Shown piece by piece: positions 45,828 to 53,582 of a DNA stretch of 64,000 nt (the first letter of the stretch is position 1; each line of letters starts with the position of its first letter). The position numbers and the translations under genes are program-made. The notes under the pieces were generated by a model. It searched no databases. It saw nothing but the letters and a program-made list of their open reading frames with translations, and was not told the DNA's origin. This stretch comes from Sulfobacillus acidophilus DSM 10332 (GTDB taxonomy: Bacteria; Bacillota; Sulfobacillia; Sulfobacillales; Sulfobacillaceae). The DNA lies in the NCBI GenBank assembly GCA_000237975.1, contig CP003179.1, positions 3,254,270 to 3,318,269 on the forward strand, read 5' to 3'.

Positions 45828-46842
45828 GAAGCGCCATCACCATGGCCGCTCGATGCTCCCAGGTATTTTCCATGACCACGGTACGGACCCGGGGCTCCCA
45901 ATTCTCCCGCATCATGACTCGCACCAATCCGTCGGCCAGTGCGTCAGGCGTCGCCGAAACCGCTTCGCCCACTTGCTGGGTTTTCACCCATTGGGCCGCC
46001 TCACCCGGCTCCGTCACGACCACGGGTAACCCGTGAGCCAAATAATCCATTAACTTCACCGGAAACGCGATTTCGTTATAGGCGGTGTGAGGACGGGGAA
46101 TCACCGCAACCGTGGACGACCATAAATACGGCGAGAGTTCATCCCCGCTGGCGGAGACCACATGGACCCAGTCCGGCCAGGGCTCACGAGGCCATTCCTC
46201 CGGTCGCATCACCAATACCAACGACGCACCGGGAATCTGTCGACGCACCCGCGCCATCGCCTCAAGCAATAACGACACCCCGTCATGCGGGCCGCCGGCC
46301 CCCACATAGATCACTTGGGCGGTATTTCGGACCCACCCGGGGGGCGGAAACGCCGGAAAGGCCCCCGGCGGCAATAGGGCGGTCATACGTCCGCCGACGA
46401 CCCGGCTTAACCCCGCCGTCGGAAAAAACAAGACCGTGGCCCACCGTCGGTAGCCCAAAAGGGTGAGATCATAGAGATATTTCATAATTTGCCTTTTCCA
46501 CCCGGTTTGGGGGTAGAGCCGGGGAAAGCGCTGATACGCATCACGAACAAAAATGCCGACCGGCGTTCGGCGTCGGGCGAGGCGCCACAATACCCATAAA
46601 TCGGTAAAGGTGGCGGTGGAACTGGCACTTTCGATATAGACGAGATCCACCCGGTCCAATAGTCCTTCCCGCAGGCGATCCCGCAGCCACCGCGACCGCT
46701 CTCGGCGACTTCCGCTAATTACGGTCAGACACCCCTCACGGGCCAGTGCACGCGCCATGTGAAAAATCCTGACTTTCGGAGCCCGGTCAAGCCGATCCAG
46801 CGGGTAATGGCCGATTAAGAGAATCCGGCGTAACGGTTTCAT
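45781..46842 (-). CDS. Glycosyltransferase, GT4-like
   Basis: A 353-residue protein with a GT-B plan. It opens with LRRILLIGHYPLDRLDRAPKVRIFHMARALA. The donor domain has VIYVGAGGPHDGVSLLLEAM and VKLMDYLAHGLPVVVTEPGE, resembling the end of GT4 proteins with a degenerate E-x7-E (VIPRPHTAYNEIAFPVKLMD). The ATG at 46842 overlaps the upstream stop (ATGA). Together with the next gene it forms a second, separate glycosyltransferase unit. Confidence 0.8.
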   Translation of the reverse strand: MKPLRRILLIGHYPLDRLDRAPKVRIFHMARALAREGCLTVISGSRRERSRWLRDRLREGLLDRVDLVYIESASSTATFTDLWVLWRLARRRTPVGIFVRDAYQRFPRLYPQTGWKRQIMKYLYDLTLLGYRRWATVLFFPTAGLSRVVGGRMTALLPPGAFPAFPPPGWVRNTAQVIYVGAGGPHDGVSLLLEAMARVRRQIPGASLVLVMRPEEWPREPWPDWVHVVSASGDELSPYLWSSTVAVIPRPHTAYNEIAFPVKLMDYLAHGLPVVVTEPGEAAQWVKTQQVGEAVSATPDALADGLVRVMMRENWEPRVRTVVMENTWEHRAAMVMALLSPMSDGTREAHLGR

Positions 46843-48068
46843 GCCCGCAGTCCCGCGTGAAAGGCTTGGATCCACGCATCCCCGATGCGATCCCAGGTAT
46901 AGTGCTCCCGCACGAACCGCTCCCCGTTTTGAGAGAGCACCGTCCAATCGGCGTCCGGCAAATCGGCCAGCTCGACCACGGCCTGCGCCAACGCCTCACC
47001 GTCTTCCGGAGGCACCACCCGTCCGGCTCGCGCCTCTTCGACCAATTCCGCCATTTCCCCTTCGCCGCAATAAATTACAGGGATTCCCGCAGCCCACGCC
47101 GGAAACACTTTACTGGGCCTGGCTCCGCGAAACAGCGGATGCCGCCGCAGCGGAACCACCACGGCTCGGGCCAGGGCAAAATATTGCGGCATCCGGTCGG
47201 CCGGCTGTAAAGGCTCAAACCAAACGTTGGTCAAACCCCGTTGCTCTACCTGCCGGATCAATTCGGCCCGCACCGGGCCGTCCCCCACCAAAAGAAACCG
47301 GATGTCGGGGCGCTGCCGGAGATGGTCGGCCGCATCCAAAATTATCGTAAGTCCCTGAGCATAGCCTAAGGTGCCGGGGTATAAAAAGATTTTATAGTTC
47401 TCCGGTTTCATGCGCCGACGGAGCTCGCCGTCGGGGTCCCCCCGTCGAAATACGGCGGGATCTACACCATTAGGAAAAAAAAGCAGGCGATGCGGCGGGA
47501 CTTGTCCGGTATCCCGAATCCCATCCAAAATACCTTGGGTAACACCCGAGACAAACGCGGCGTGCCGGTATAAAAACCATTCCAAACGCCGCGCGAGCCG
47601 AATCACCGTCGGTTGCGTCACCAACCCTAACGCCACGGCCGATTCGGGCCATAAATCGGATACCGAAAGAATGTAGGGGACTCCGCGTAGCGTTTGATAG
47701 GCCCAGGCTGTCATCCCTAAAAATAACGGAGGGGACTCGACAATCACATAATCGGCTGACCCGGCACGCCAGAGAGCAAAAAACGAGGTCACGACAAAAG
47801 AAAAGTAATTGATCAGCCGCAACCAAAACCGGCCTGGCCTGACCCGCCAAATCCAGGCGCGAATCACCGGAATGCCTTGAATCGTTTCACGATAGGCCCT
47901 GAGCGATCCCCGTCCGTCTTTTTCTTTGGCACCCAGATGATGAGCTTGGGCGGTGACGACCGTCACTTGGTGGCCATACCGAATCAGTTGTCGGGCCATC
48001 GCTTGCAGTCGGATTGACGCCGCACCTGGCTCCGGGGGATAGTATTGGGTAAGCAAAATAAACTTCAA
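46839..48068 (-). CDS. Glycosyltransferase family 4 (WbuB-like)
   Basis: A 409-residue GT-B enzyme. FILLTQYYPPEPGAASIRLQAMARQL and SVSDLWPESAVALG are typical of the WbuB/FnlB-associated GT4 group. The donor domain has FLYPGTLGYAQGLTIILDAA, then VVVPLRRHPLFRGARPSKVFPAWAAG. The TTG at 48068 is chosen since GGAGGA precedes it closely and LKFILLTQYYPPE is the natural N-terminus. It is coupled to the following gene by ATGA. Confidence 0.88.
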   Translation of the reverse strand: MKFILLTQYYPPEPGAASIRLQAMARQLIRYGHQVTVVTAQAHHLGAKEKDGRGSLRAYRETIQGIPVIRAWIWRVRPGRFWLRLINYFSFVVTSFFALWRAGSADYVIVESPPLFLGMTAWAYQTLRGVPYILSVSDLWPESAVALGLVTQPTVIRLARRLEWFLYRHAAFVSGVTQGILDGIRDTGQVPPHRLLFFPNGVDPAVFRRGDPDGELRRRMKPENYKIFLYPGTLGYAQGLTIILDAADHLRQRPDIRFLLVGDGPVRAELIRQVEQRGLTNVWFEPLQPADRMPQYFALARAVVVPLRRHPLFRGARPSKVFPAWAAGIPVIYCGEGEMAELVEEARAGRVVPPEDGEALAQAVVELADLPDADWTVLSQNGERFVREHYTWDRIGDAWIQAFHAGLRA

Positions 48069-48259
48069 CCCGTCCTCCTCCGTGCCGGCCAAAAGTCCCA
48101 GGATACCCGGCATCCGCCCATTAGCATACCAAAATCCCCATGAGTCTGTCCCCCGTTTGACAAAGAACCGGAATCTCCGCATAATGGTGACGCTCAAAGG
48201 GCACTAAACGCCATAAATCGACATTCGGCGCCTCAGAAGCTATGCGGAGGGTTTCTTCC

Positions 48260-48751
48260 ATGTTTTTCCGTCAATGGTGGGTTATTGCATTGTCCCTGCT
48301 TGGGCTGGCCAGTCTGACCGCTTGGTTGTGGTCGTTAAATCCGGCTACGCTCTTGAGCTCCCCCGCCACGGCACCGGCCTATTCCACGGTGTCCATGACG
48401 ATTCCCCTCGCGTCCCCCTATTCACCCCCTCGAGATGTCGGCGCCATCCGTCGCTTGACTAACGCCATCACGCAACAAAATCGGGTGTTCGTCGAATTAG
48501 TGGCCCAAGTGGCCAAAAATCCCGCCGACGATCACCAACTGGCCGTCATCATTCGCCAAGTCGAAAATCGGGCGACGCCGCCTGCCGCCGACACGTTATC
48601 CGTGTTACCCGGATCGCCCCCGAATATCACGGCACCGGTCGCGGGTGTCCCGCCGTTGTTACCGACCATTTTAGAGCGGCTGAACCAGGAGCTGAAGACC
48701 TTAGAAGCGGCCAACCGGGCCTTACGCCACCTTCTACATACGCCGTCATGA
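48260..48751 (+). CDS. Unknown membrane-anchored protein
   Basis: A 163-residue protein. One N-terminal membrane segment (WWVIALSLLGLASLTAWLW) is followed by a Pro/Ser/Thr-rich linker and a helical region (about 62-100) and a helix near the C-terminus (ILERLNQELKTLEAANRALR) that may form a coiled coil. No family was recognised. The ATG at 48260 has GGAGGG upstream. It overlaps the convergent next gene by 6 bases. Confidence 0.6.
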   Translation: MFFRQWWVIALSLLGLASLTAWLWSLNPATLLSSPATAPAYSTVSMTIPLASPYSPPRDVGAIRRLTNAITQQNRVFVELVAQVAKNPADDHQLAVIIRQVENRATPPAADTLSVLPGSPPNITAPVAGVPPLLPTILERLNQELKTLEAANRALRHLLHTPS

Positions 48752-49132
48752 TCGCCGATGATAGACACCGGTAAAACGGTGCAACAATCCGTCGAATCGG
48801 CGTTGCCGCACGGGATCCGACTTTAAATTCACGTAGGCTCGTGCCGCCAAACGGGCCGCCTGGTCGGCATCGTGCGGCTCAATCCAAACCAGCGCGTCTT
48901 CGAGAATCTTCAGCAACGCACCATATTCTTTTTCGCGTAAACGCTGGTGTTCTTGATAGCGGCGCGGCCTTAACAATACCATTAGCCGATCGCCGTTCTC
49001 CCCAATAATCCCTCCGGCTTCTTCGAACGCCGCACGGGCAGCCTGGGGAATGTTGTAGAAGCGGACCCCGTCCTCCGCCGTCTCCCACCAGGCACGGACT
49101 TGTTCAAAATCTTCGACGCGCTCCCCCGGCAT
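48746..49132 (-). CDS. Unknown small soluble protein
   Basis: A 128-residue, charged, mostly helical protein with no recognised domain. Aromatic and acidic residues are frequent (FEQVRAWWETAEDGVRFYN). Two starts six bases apart are possible, ATG 49138 and ATG 49132. The second is better spaced from the G-rich ribosome site. The longer frame to 49234 lacks a site. Confidence 0.5.
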   Translation of the reverse strand: MPGERVEDFEQVRAWWETAEDGVRFYNIPQAARAAFEEAGGIIGENGDRLMVLLRPRRYQEHQRLREKEYGALLKILEDALVWIEPHDADQAARLAARAYVNLKSDPVRQRRFDGLLHRFTGVYHRRS

Positions 49133-49221
49133 CGTCATCCCCCCATATCCCTCAATATCGTAAGACGGGTAGGAGATAACCGTGACGGCGATCACCAAAT
49201 GTCCCGCGAAAGCCCAAAGGA

Positions 49222-49241
49222 GCGCCTCATGCATCGAGGCG
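49222..49241 (-). terminator. Weak hairpin downstream of the reductase fragment
   Basis: GCGCCTC (49222-49228) and GAGGCGC (49235-49241) form a 7-base stem with a 6-base loop, 57 bases beyond the stop of the CoA-disulfide reductase. In the leftward direction it is followed by TCCTTTGGGC, a poor T-tract. Confidence 0.3.
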
Positions 49242-49297
49242 CACCAGGCTCACGACTTCTTGAGAAAGAACCGGGTTTTTTTCATGACACGGGTTCC

Positions 49298-50834
49298 TCA
49301 TGCGCCCGCCGCTTGCCAGGCCGTCATTCCGCCCACCAAGTTGTAGACGCGGCGATATCCTCGTTGAATCAACATCCGCGCCGCTACATAGCTCCGATGG
49401 CCGCTTCGGCAATAGACCACCAGGGGTTGATCGGGAGACGACGGCAGTTCTTCCACCTTTTGGCGCAAATCGTCTAACGGGACATGGAAAAAAGAACCGA
49501 TACCGCCCGTTTCATGCACTTCGTCGGGGTTTCGCACATCCAACAACATCGGCTTCTCGTCGGCGTTCGCCAACCACTTTTTTAATTCGCCGGCCGTGAT
49601 GGGGTTGACCAATCCGCGCCGGACGTTGTCGGCCGCCATACCGGTAATGATAACGGCATCTTTGGCGGCTCCAAACGGTGGCGCATACGCCAAATCCAGC
49701 TCGCCTAACGCATCGACGGTCATCCGGGCGGCAATCGCGGTCGCCAGTACGTCAACCCGCTTGTCAACCCCTACTCGACCGGCGATTTGGGCACCCAATA
49801 AACGTCCGCTTTCCGGATCAAACAAGATCTTCGTCAAGAGGTCTTGGGCTCCGGGATAATATCCGGCATGATCCCCTTTGACGGTGTACATGACTTGATA
49901 CGCCACATGGCGGGCCGCCGCGGTTTTTTCGGTCAACCCGGTCACTGCCGCGGTATAGGGGTCGACCCGTAAAATGGCCGTACCGAGCGCACCGGAAAGC
50001 TCGGCATTGCCCCCCACCGCATTGGTACCGGCCACCCGACCTTCTTTGTTCGCAACCCCTGCCAACGGCCACCAAGCCGGCTGACCGGTCACCAGATCTC
50101 GTTTTTCGACCGCGTCCCCCGCGGCAAAGACCTGCGGAATCGACGTCCGCATGCCGGAATCAACCCAAATGGCTCCGGTGGTACCCAACCGAAGACCCAT
50201 TTGTTGGGCGAGCGTCACGTCCGGACGGACACCTAAGGCAAAAATCACCAGATCGGCCGGGATCACCTCGCCCGACGTCAATCGCACATGGTCATCCGAA
50301 ATCGCGTCAATCGTTTGTTGTAAGCGCACGTCAATCCCGGACGGTTGAATCCGGGCCAAGAAATATTGGGCAAGATCCACGTCCACCGGGGGCAGGATTT
50401 GCGGCGCCCGATCAACGAGGGTGACCGAAATCTGGCGGCGGGTCAGCACTTCCGCCATTTCCAAACCGATAAAGCCCGCCCCCAAAATCACCGCATGCCG
50501 GACCGGTCGGGATTCGATATAATCACGTAACCGTACCGCATCCGGTACCGTCCGCAACTGAAACACGTGCTCCCGATCGGATCCCGGCAGGGTCGGCGTC
50601 ATCGGACGGGCCCCCGGCGCCAAGATGAGCGCATCATACGGGAACCAGGCCGATTCTCCGGTGTCTCGCGATACGCTGAGAACCCGTTGTCCGGCGGTAT
50701 CGACTTCGATAACTTCTTGATGAGTCAACACCCGCACCCCAAACCGATCCCGAAAACTTTCCGGCGTCTCCAGCAAAAGGTCGTCCACCGACTCGATTTC
50801 GCGGCTGACATAGTACGGCAACCCGCAATTGGCA
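49298..50834 (-). pseudogene. CoA-disulfide reductase with rhodanese domain, C-terminal part (split by IS110)
   Basis: The main fragment of an FAD/NAD(P)-dependent disulfide reductase. It starts at the catalytic Cys region FANCGLPYYVSREI and continues through the NAD-binding motif HAVILGAGFIGLEMAE, the FAD-contact AAGDAVEKRD, a dimerisation domain, and a C-terminal rhodanese domain with active Cys in VVYCRSGHRSYVAARML. The FAD-binding N-terminus lies beyond the IS110 copy at 52382-52495. The enzyme reduces CoA disulfide or persulfide in sulfur metabolism. An in-frame ATG inside the element (50866) could give a shortened product, but it would lack the FAD Rossmann fold and so be inactive. Confidence 0.92.
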
Positions 50835-50889
50835 AAGGAGACACCCATGCCCCGCATTCGGGGCACCCACAGGAATGAAAAATGGGGGT

Positions 50890-51080
50890 GATCGCGCTAT
50901 GCTGAAGACAACCTCCGGCCGAGATCGGCTTCCCTCTGATGCTGCGAGCTCGCAAAGGAGACGGATTCCGGCCTCGTCGAGCACCCCCGATTGTTGCGCT
51001 CCGTCGGCTTGCGCCGACGACGGGTAGCACGCACAGGAGAATTCTTAAGCGCTCCGAGGCTGCCGGGGGCCCGATTATTC
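50890..51080 (+). ncRNA. Predicted IS110 bridge RNA, copy 2
   Basis: Non-coding left end of the element, before the transposase ATG. A hairpin lies at 50848-50865 (TGCCCCG, CGGGGCA) near the tip. The target-binding loop is closed by TGCT/AGCA (50940-50943, 50980-50983) and CGAG/CTCG (50945-50948, 50973-50976), and displays GCAAAGGAGAC at 50952-50962, identical to 11 bases of the rebuilt target. Next comes a hairpin CGTCGGC/GCCGACG (51002-51019). The following donor loop displays CACAGGAGA at 51032-51040, identical to the joined right and left ends of the element (CACAGGAG + A). This matches the bridge-RNA plan known for IS110 elements such as IS621. RNA ends are estimates. Confidence 0.72.
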
Positions 51081-51101
51081 CACACGTGTGAGGTGAGTCG
51101 C

Positions 51102-52337
51102 ATGGACTTAGAGGTTGTCGTGACCCATGGCGCCGGGTTGGACGTCCACAAGAAGGTCATTGTGGCCACGGTGTTGACGCCGACGGTCAAGGAGACCCGG
51201 TCGTTTGGGACCCTGACGCCCGATCTCTTGGCGTTAGCCGATTGGCTGCAATCCTGTGGGGTCACGCACGTGGCCATGGAAGCAACCGGCGTGTATTGGA
51301 AGCCGGTCGTGAACCTGTTGGAAGCCTATCCCTTTGAGGCCGTGATGGTTGTGAATCCCCAGCACATTAAGGGCATGCCCGGGCGGAAGACCGACGTGCA
51401 GGACTCGCAATGGATCGCTGGATTGCTCCGGATCGGCGCGTTGAAGGCCAGCTATATCCCGCCACGCCCGCAGCGCGAGCTGCGGGAGATCGTGCGCTAC
51501 CGGACGAGCCTGCAGCAAGCCCGCGCCACAGAAGCCAACCGGATCCAAAAGGTGTTGGAAGGGGCCAATGTCAAGCTCGGGAGCGTCATCAGCGATGTGT
51601 TGGGTGTCACCGGCCAGCGCATTCTCGCCGCCCTGGCGGACGGCATGACCGACCCGGCGGCCCTCGCCGATTTGGCCGATCCCCGGATCCGCGCCTCCCG
51701 GGACACCCTGATCCATGCCTTGACCGGCTTGGTGACGGCCCATCAGCGCCTGATGCTGCGCGTGCAGCTCCAACATGTGGCCTTTTTGGACCGCCAGATT
51801 GCGGCGCTGTCGGAGGAAATCGCCACGCGCCTCGCAAATTTTGACGACGCCCTCACCCGGTTGCAAACCATTCCCGGGGTCGAGCGTCGCACGGCCGAGA
51901 TCATTATCGCCGAGATTGGGACCGATCTGCAACGGTTCCCGTCCGCCGGGCATCTGGTCTCCTGGGCCGGCTTCAGCCCCGGACAGAACGAGAGTGCGGG
52001 GAAAGCACGACCGACGCGCACCCGCAAGGGCAGTAAAGCGCTGCGGGCCGCCTTGACTCAAAGCGGCCATGCCGCCGGCAAGACCCAGACCTATCTGGGG
52101 GCGGTGTATCACCGCCTCGCAGGCCGCCGCGGGAAGCAACGCGCGGCCGTGGCGACCGGGCGCCACATTTTGATCGCGGTCTATGCGATCTTACGGACCC
52201 CGGGGGCTGTCTACGAAGATTTGGGCGCTACCTATTATGATCAGCGGGATCGGCAGGCCTTGGTCCGCCGGGAAATTCGCCGGCTCGAAGCCTTGGGCTA
52301 TCGGGTCATGGTGGAGCCGACCTCGGCGGCGAGTTAA
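51102..52337 (+). CDS. IS110-family transposase (bridge recombinase), copy 2
   Basis: A 411-residue recombinase with intact DEDD RuvC-like residues and C-terminal Tnp domain, as in copy 1. It is one residue different near the C-terminus (PTSAAS here, PTSVAS there). The start ATG is preceded by GAGGTGAG. The long frame on the opposite strand (about 310 residues) is a codon-bias shadow. The intact gene and the near identity of copies suggest recent transposition. Confidence 0.95.
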   Translation: MDLEVVVTHGAGLDVHKKVIVATVLTPTVKETRSFGTLTPDLLALADWLQSCGVTHVAMEATGVYWKPVVNLLEAYPFEAVMVVNPQHIKGMPGRKTDVQDSQWIAGLLRIGALKASYIPPRPQRELREIVRYRTSLQQARATEANRIQKVLEGANVKLGSVISDVLGVTGQRILAALADGMTDPAALADLADPRIRASRDTLIHALTGLVTAHQRLMLRVQLQHVAFLDRQIAALSEEIATRLANFDDALTRLQTIPGVERRTAEIIIAEIGTDLQRFPSAGHLVSWAGFSPGQNESAGKARPTRTRKGSKALRAALTQSGHAAGKTQTYLGAVYHRLAGRRGKQRAAVATGRHILIAVYAILRTPGAVYEDLGATYYDQRDRQALVRREIRRLEALGYRVMVEPTSAAS

Positions 52338-52381
52338 CACTACCGGCGGTGGTACTCACCGGAATCTATTTTTCACAGGAG

Positions 52382-52495
52382 ACATACGGCCCTTTTTCGA
52401 TCATGGTGATCTCCGCATGCTCGTCGAGTCGGCGAGCCCGAGTGGCTGCACTGGCTCCACCGGCTACGCCGCCGATAATGACAATTCGTCGCATC
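52382..52495 (-). pseudogene. CoA-disulfide reductase, N-terminal FAD-binding fragment
   Basis: Thirty-eight codons left on the far side of the IS110 copy. They begin at ATG 52495 after an excellent GGAGGAGGG site and read MRRIVIIGGVAGGASAATRA, then RRLDEHAEITMIEKGPYV. The GxGGxAGG-A dinucleotide-binding motif identifies the FAD-binding start of the reductase whose remainder is at 49298-50834. The gene follows the rhodanese gene by one base, in one operon. Confidence 0.92.
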
Positions 52496-52496
52496 G

Positions 52497-53138
52497 TTAA
52501 CCCTCCTCCGGTCGCACCAAGGGATACCCGCCGGCCAGCCAGCCGTTAATGCCGTCCAGAACGTTCGTGACCCGGTACCCTTGTAGTGCCAGCCACGCCG
52601 ACATGCTAAGACTCCGGTTTCCCGACCGGCACATCACGGCATAATGGTGATCACGATTCAATGACGACAACTTATGCGGCAATTGCCCCATCGGCACTAA
52701 TACCGCCCCGGGCACCACGCCCGAGCGATGTTCGTAAGGCTCCCGGATATCCAGCACCACAAACTGTTCCCGTTGACGGTATAAATCGTGGGCGGTGACC
52801 TCCCCGACCACCGGCAGTCCCTGGGCAATCCAATCATGAAGCCCGGCATCCCAGACACACTGAGGCGATAGTCCTAAACCCGCCAGCGCTTTTTGGGCTT
52901 CCGCCGCCGTGTCCCGATCCCCAAAAATCCCGAGAGGGGGCCGAGAGCCGCGTAAGGCTCTCGAAAGTTGTTGAGGAAAATCGGGTGACCAGGGGAACCC
53001 GTAAGCGGCGGGGACGTGTCCCTTCTGATACGCCTGATCATCCCGGACATCCAGCACCACTAATTCTCCGTTTAGGGCCTTTTGGCACCATAACGGCCAA
53101 TCGTGTGACGTCTCGATCGCAAATACACCCCCCGTCAA
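52497..53138 (-). CDS. Tandem rhodanese-domain sulfurtransferase
   Basis: A 213-residue protein with two rhodanese domains. The first (about 12-105, LVVLDVRDDQAYQKGHVPAAYGFPW) lacks an active-site Cys (FGDRDTAAEA at that position). The second (about 115-210) has VMCRSGNRSL with the catalytic Cys near 168. It would transfer sulfane sulfur, and in this operon act with the reductase. The start is uncertain: TTG at 53138 has no ribosome site, and the promoter is only about 20 bases upstream. Confidence 0.88.
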   Translation of the reverse strand: MTGGVFAIETSHDWPLWCQKALNGELVVLDVRDDQAYQKGHVPAAYGFPWSPDFPQQLSRALRGSRPPLGIFGDRDTAAEAQKALAGLGLSPQCVWDAGLHDWIAQGLPVVGEVTAHDLYRQREQFVVLDIREPYEHRSGVVPGAVLVPMGQLPHKLSSLNRDHHYAVMCRSGNRSLSMSAWLALQGYRVTNVLDGINGWLAGGYPLVRPEEG

Positions 53139-53160
53139 ATGGTCATTGGACGACGAGGGA

Positions 53161-53190
53161 ATAATACCCCTAATGGTATCTATAAATCAA
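53161..53190 (-). promoter_or_regulatory. Promoter and operator of rhodanese-reductase operon
   Basis: Read leftwards: -35 TTGATT (53185-53190), 18-base spacer, -10 TATTAT (53161-53166), about 23 bases before the TTG start. A near-palindrome, ATACCCCTAATGGTAT (53164-53179), lies over the spacer and the -10 box. It resembles the ATAC/G-C-tract/GTAT operators of CsoR/CstR-type (DUF156) repressors, and CstR controls rhodanese and persulfide genes elsewhere. No such repressor gene is in the window. Confidence 0.5.
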
Positions 53191-53280
53191 GACAGTTCCG
53201 GGACATCAACCGACACAAAAACACTTATAAAACAAGGTTTCTAATAAATACTAAGTCCGTTTTTCTATTACGTAACTAGG

Positions 53281-53297
53281 ATACCCTATATAGGTAT
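53281..53297. promoter_or_regulatory. Second ATACC/GGTAT operator-like site
   Basis: ATACCCTATATAGGTAT has the same half-sites as the site at 53164-53179, 117 bases away. It may bind the same regulator, for the plus-strand EAL gene or by looping. The whole stretch 53139-53582 holds no other gene of note; a 15-codon frame at 53420-53467 follows a GGAGG site and could be a leader peptide. Confidence 0.4.
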
Positions 53298-53582
53298 AAG
53301 AAAACGGGAAGGGTTGTCCGAAAACGCTCCGGTGAACATCGATCACCCCGTCCCCCGCGCCTTCGGCCTCGTTGGGCGTCAAGGGTCTTTTGTCGCTTTC
53401 GCATGGACCGGAGGATCCTATGAGCATGACCTTTCGATCGCCTTTCGGTGACCATACGCCCGTATAAGACTTTTTTCGACGGCATTAGACTAGGGAACGG
53501 ATTTCGCCTAATTGAAAGTCGGTGGCAACCTTCCCCTGAATCCCATCTTTCCCCGAGCCACCATCACAGAGGAGCGATAGGG

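Larger units (their letters stand above)
50834..52381 (+). mobile_element. IS110-family element, copy 2 (1,548 bp), inserted in reductase gene
   Basis: Same structure as copy 1 in opposite orientation. Removing it rejoins GGCAAAGGAG (50831-50840) with ACATACGG (52382 on). On the minus strand this restores an uninterrupted frame reading PYVSFANCGLPYY across the junction, so the insertion point is known to the base (within a 4-base ambiguity, GGAG, present at both ends). No further target duplication is needed, as usual for IS110. Confidence 0.95.

Noticed and set aside
50834-51101. Longer transposase start (448 codons) reaching into the left end
   Set aside because: The extra 37 residues lie over the predicted RNA donor loop, are Arg-rich and not family-like, and the ATG at 51102 has a good ribosome site.
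51234-52166. Long (310-codon) frame antisense to the IS110 transposase, also present in copy 1
   Set aside because: It is the codon-bias shadow of the transposase; the sequence is Gly/Pro/His-rich and not protein-like.
50834-52381. Terminal inverted repeats or long target duplications of the IS110 copies
   Set aside because: Comparison of both copies shows no inverted ends and only a short shared GGAG, as expected for IS110.
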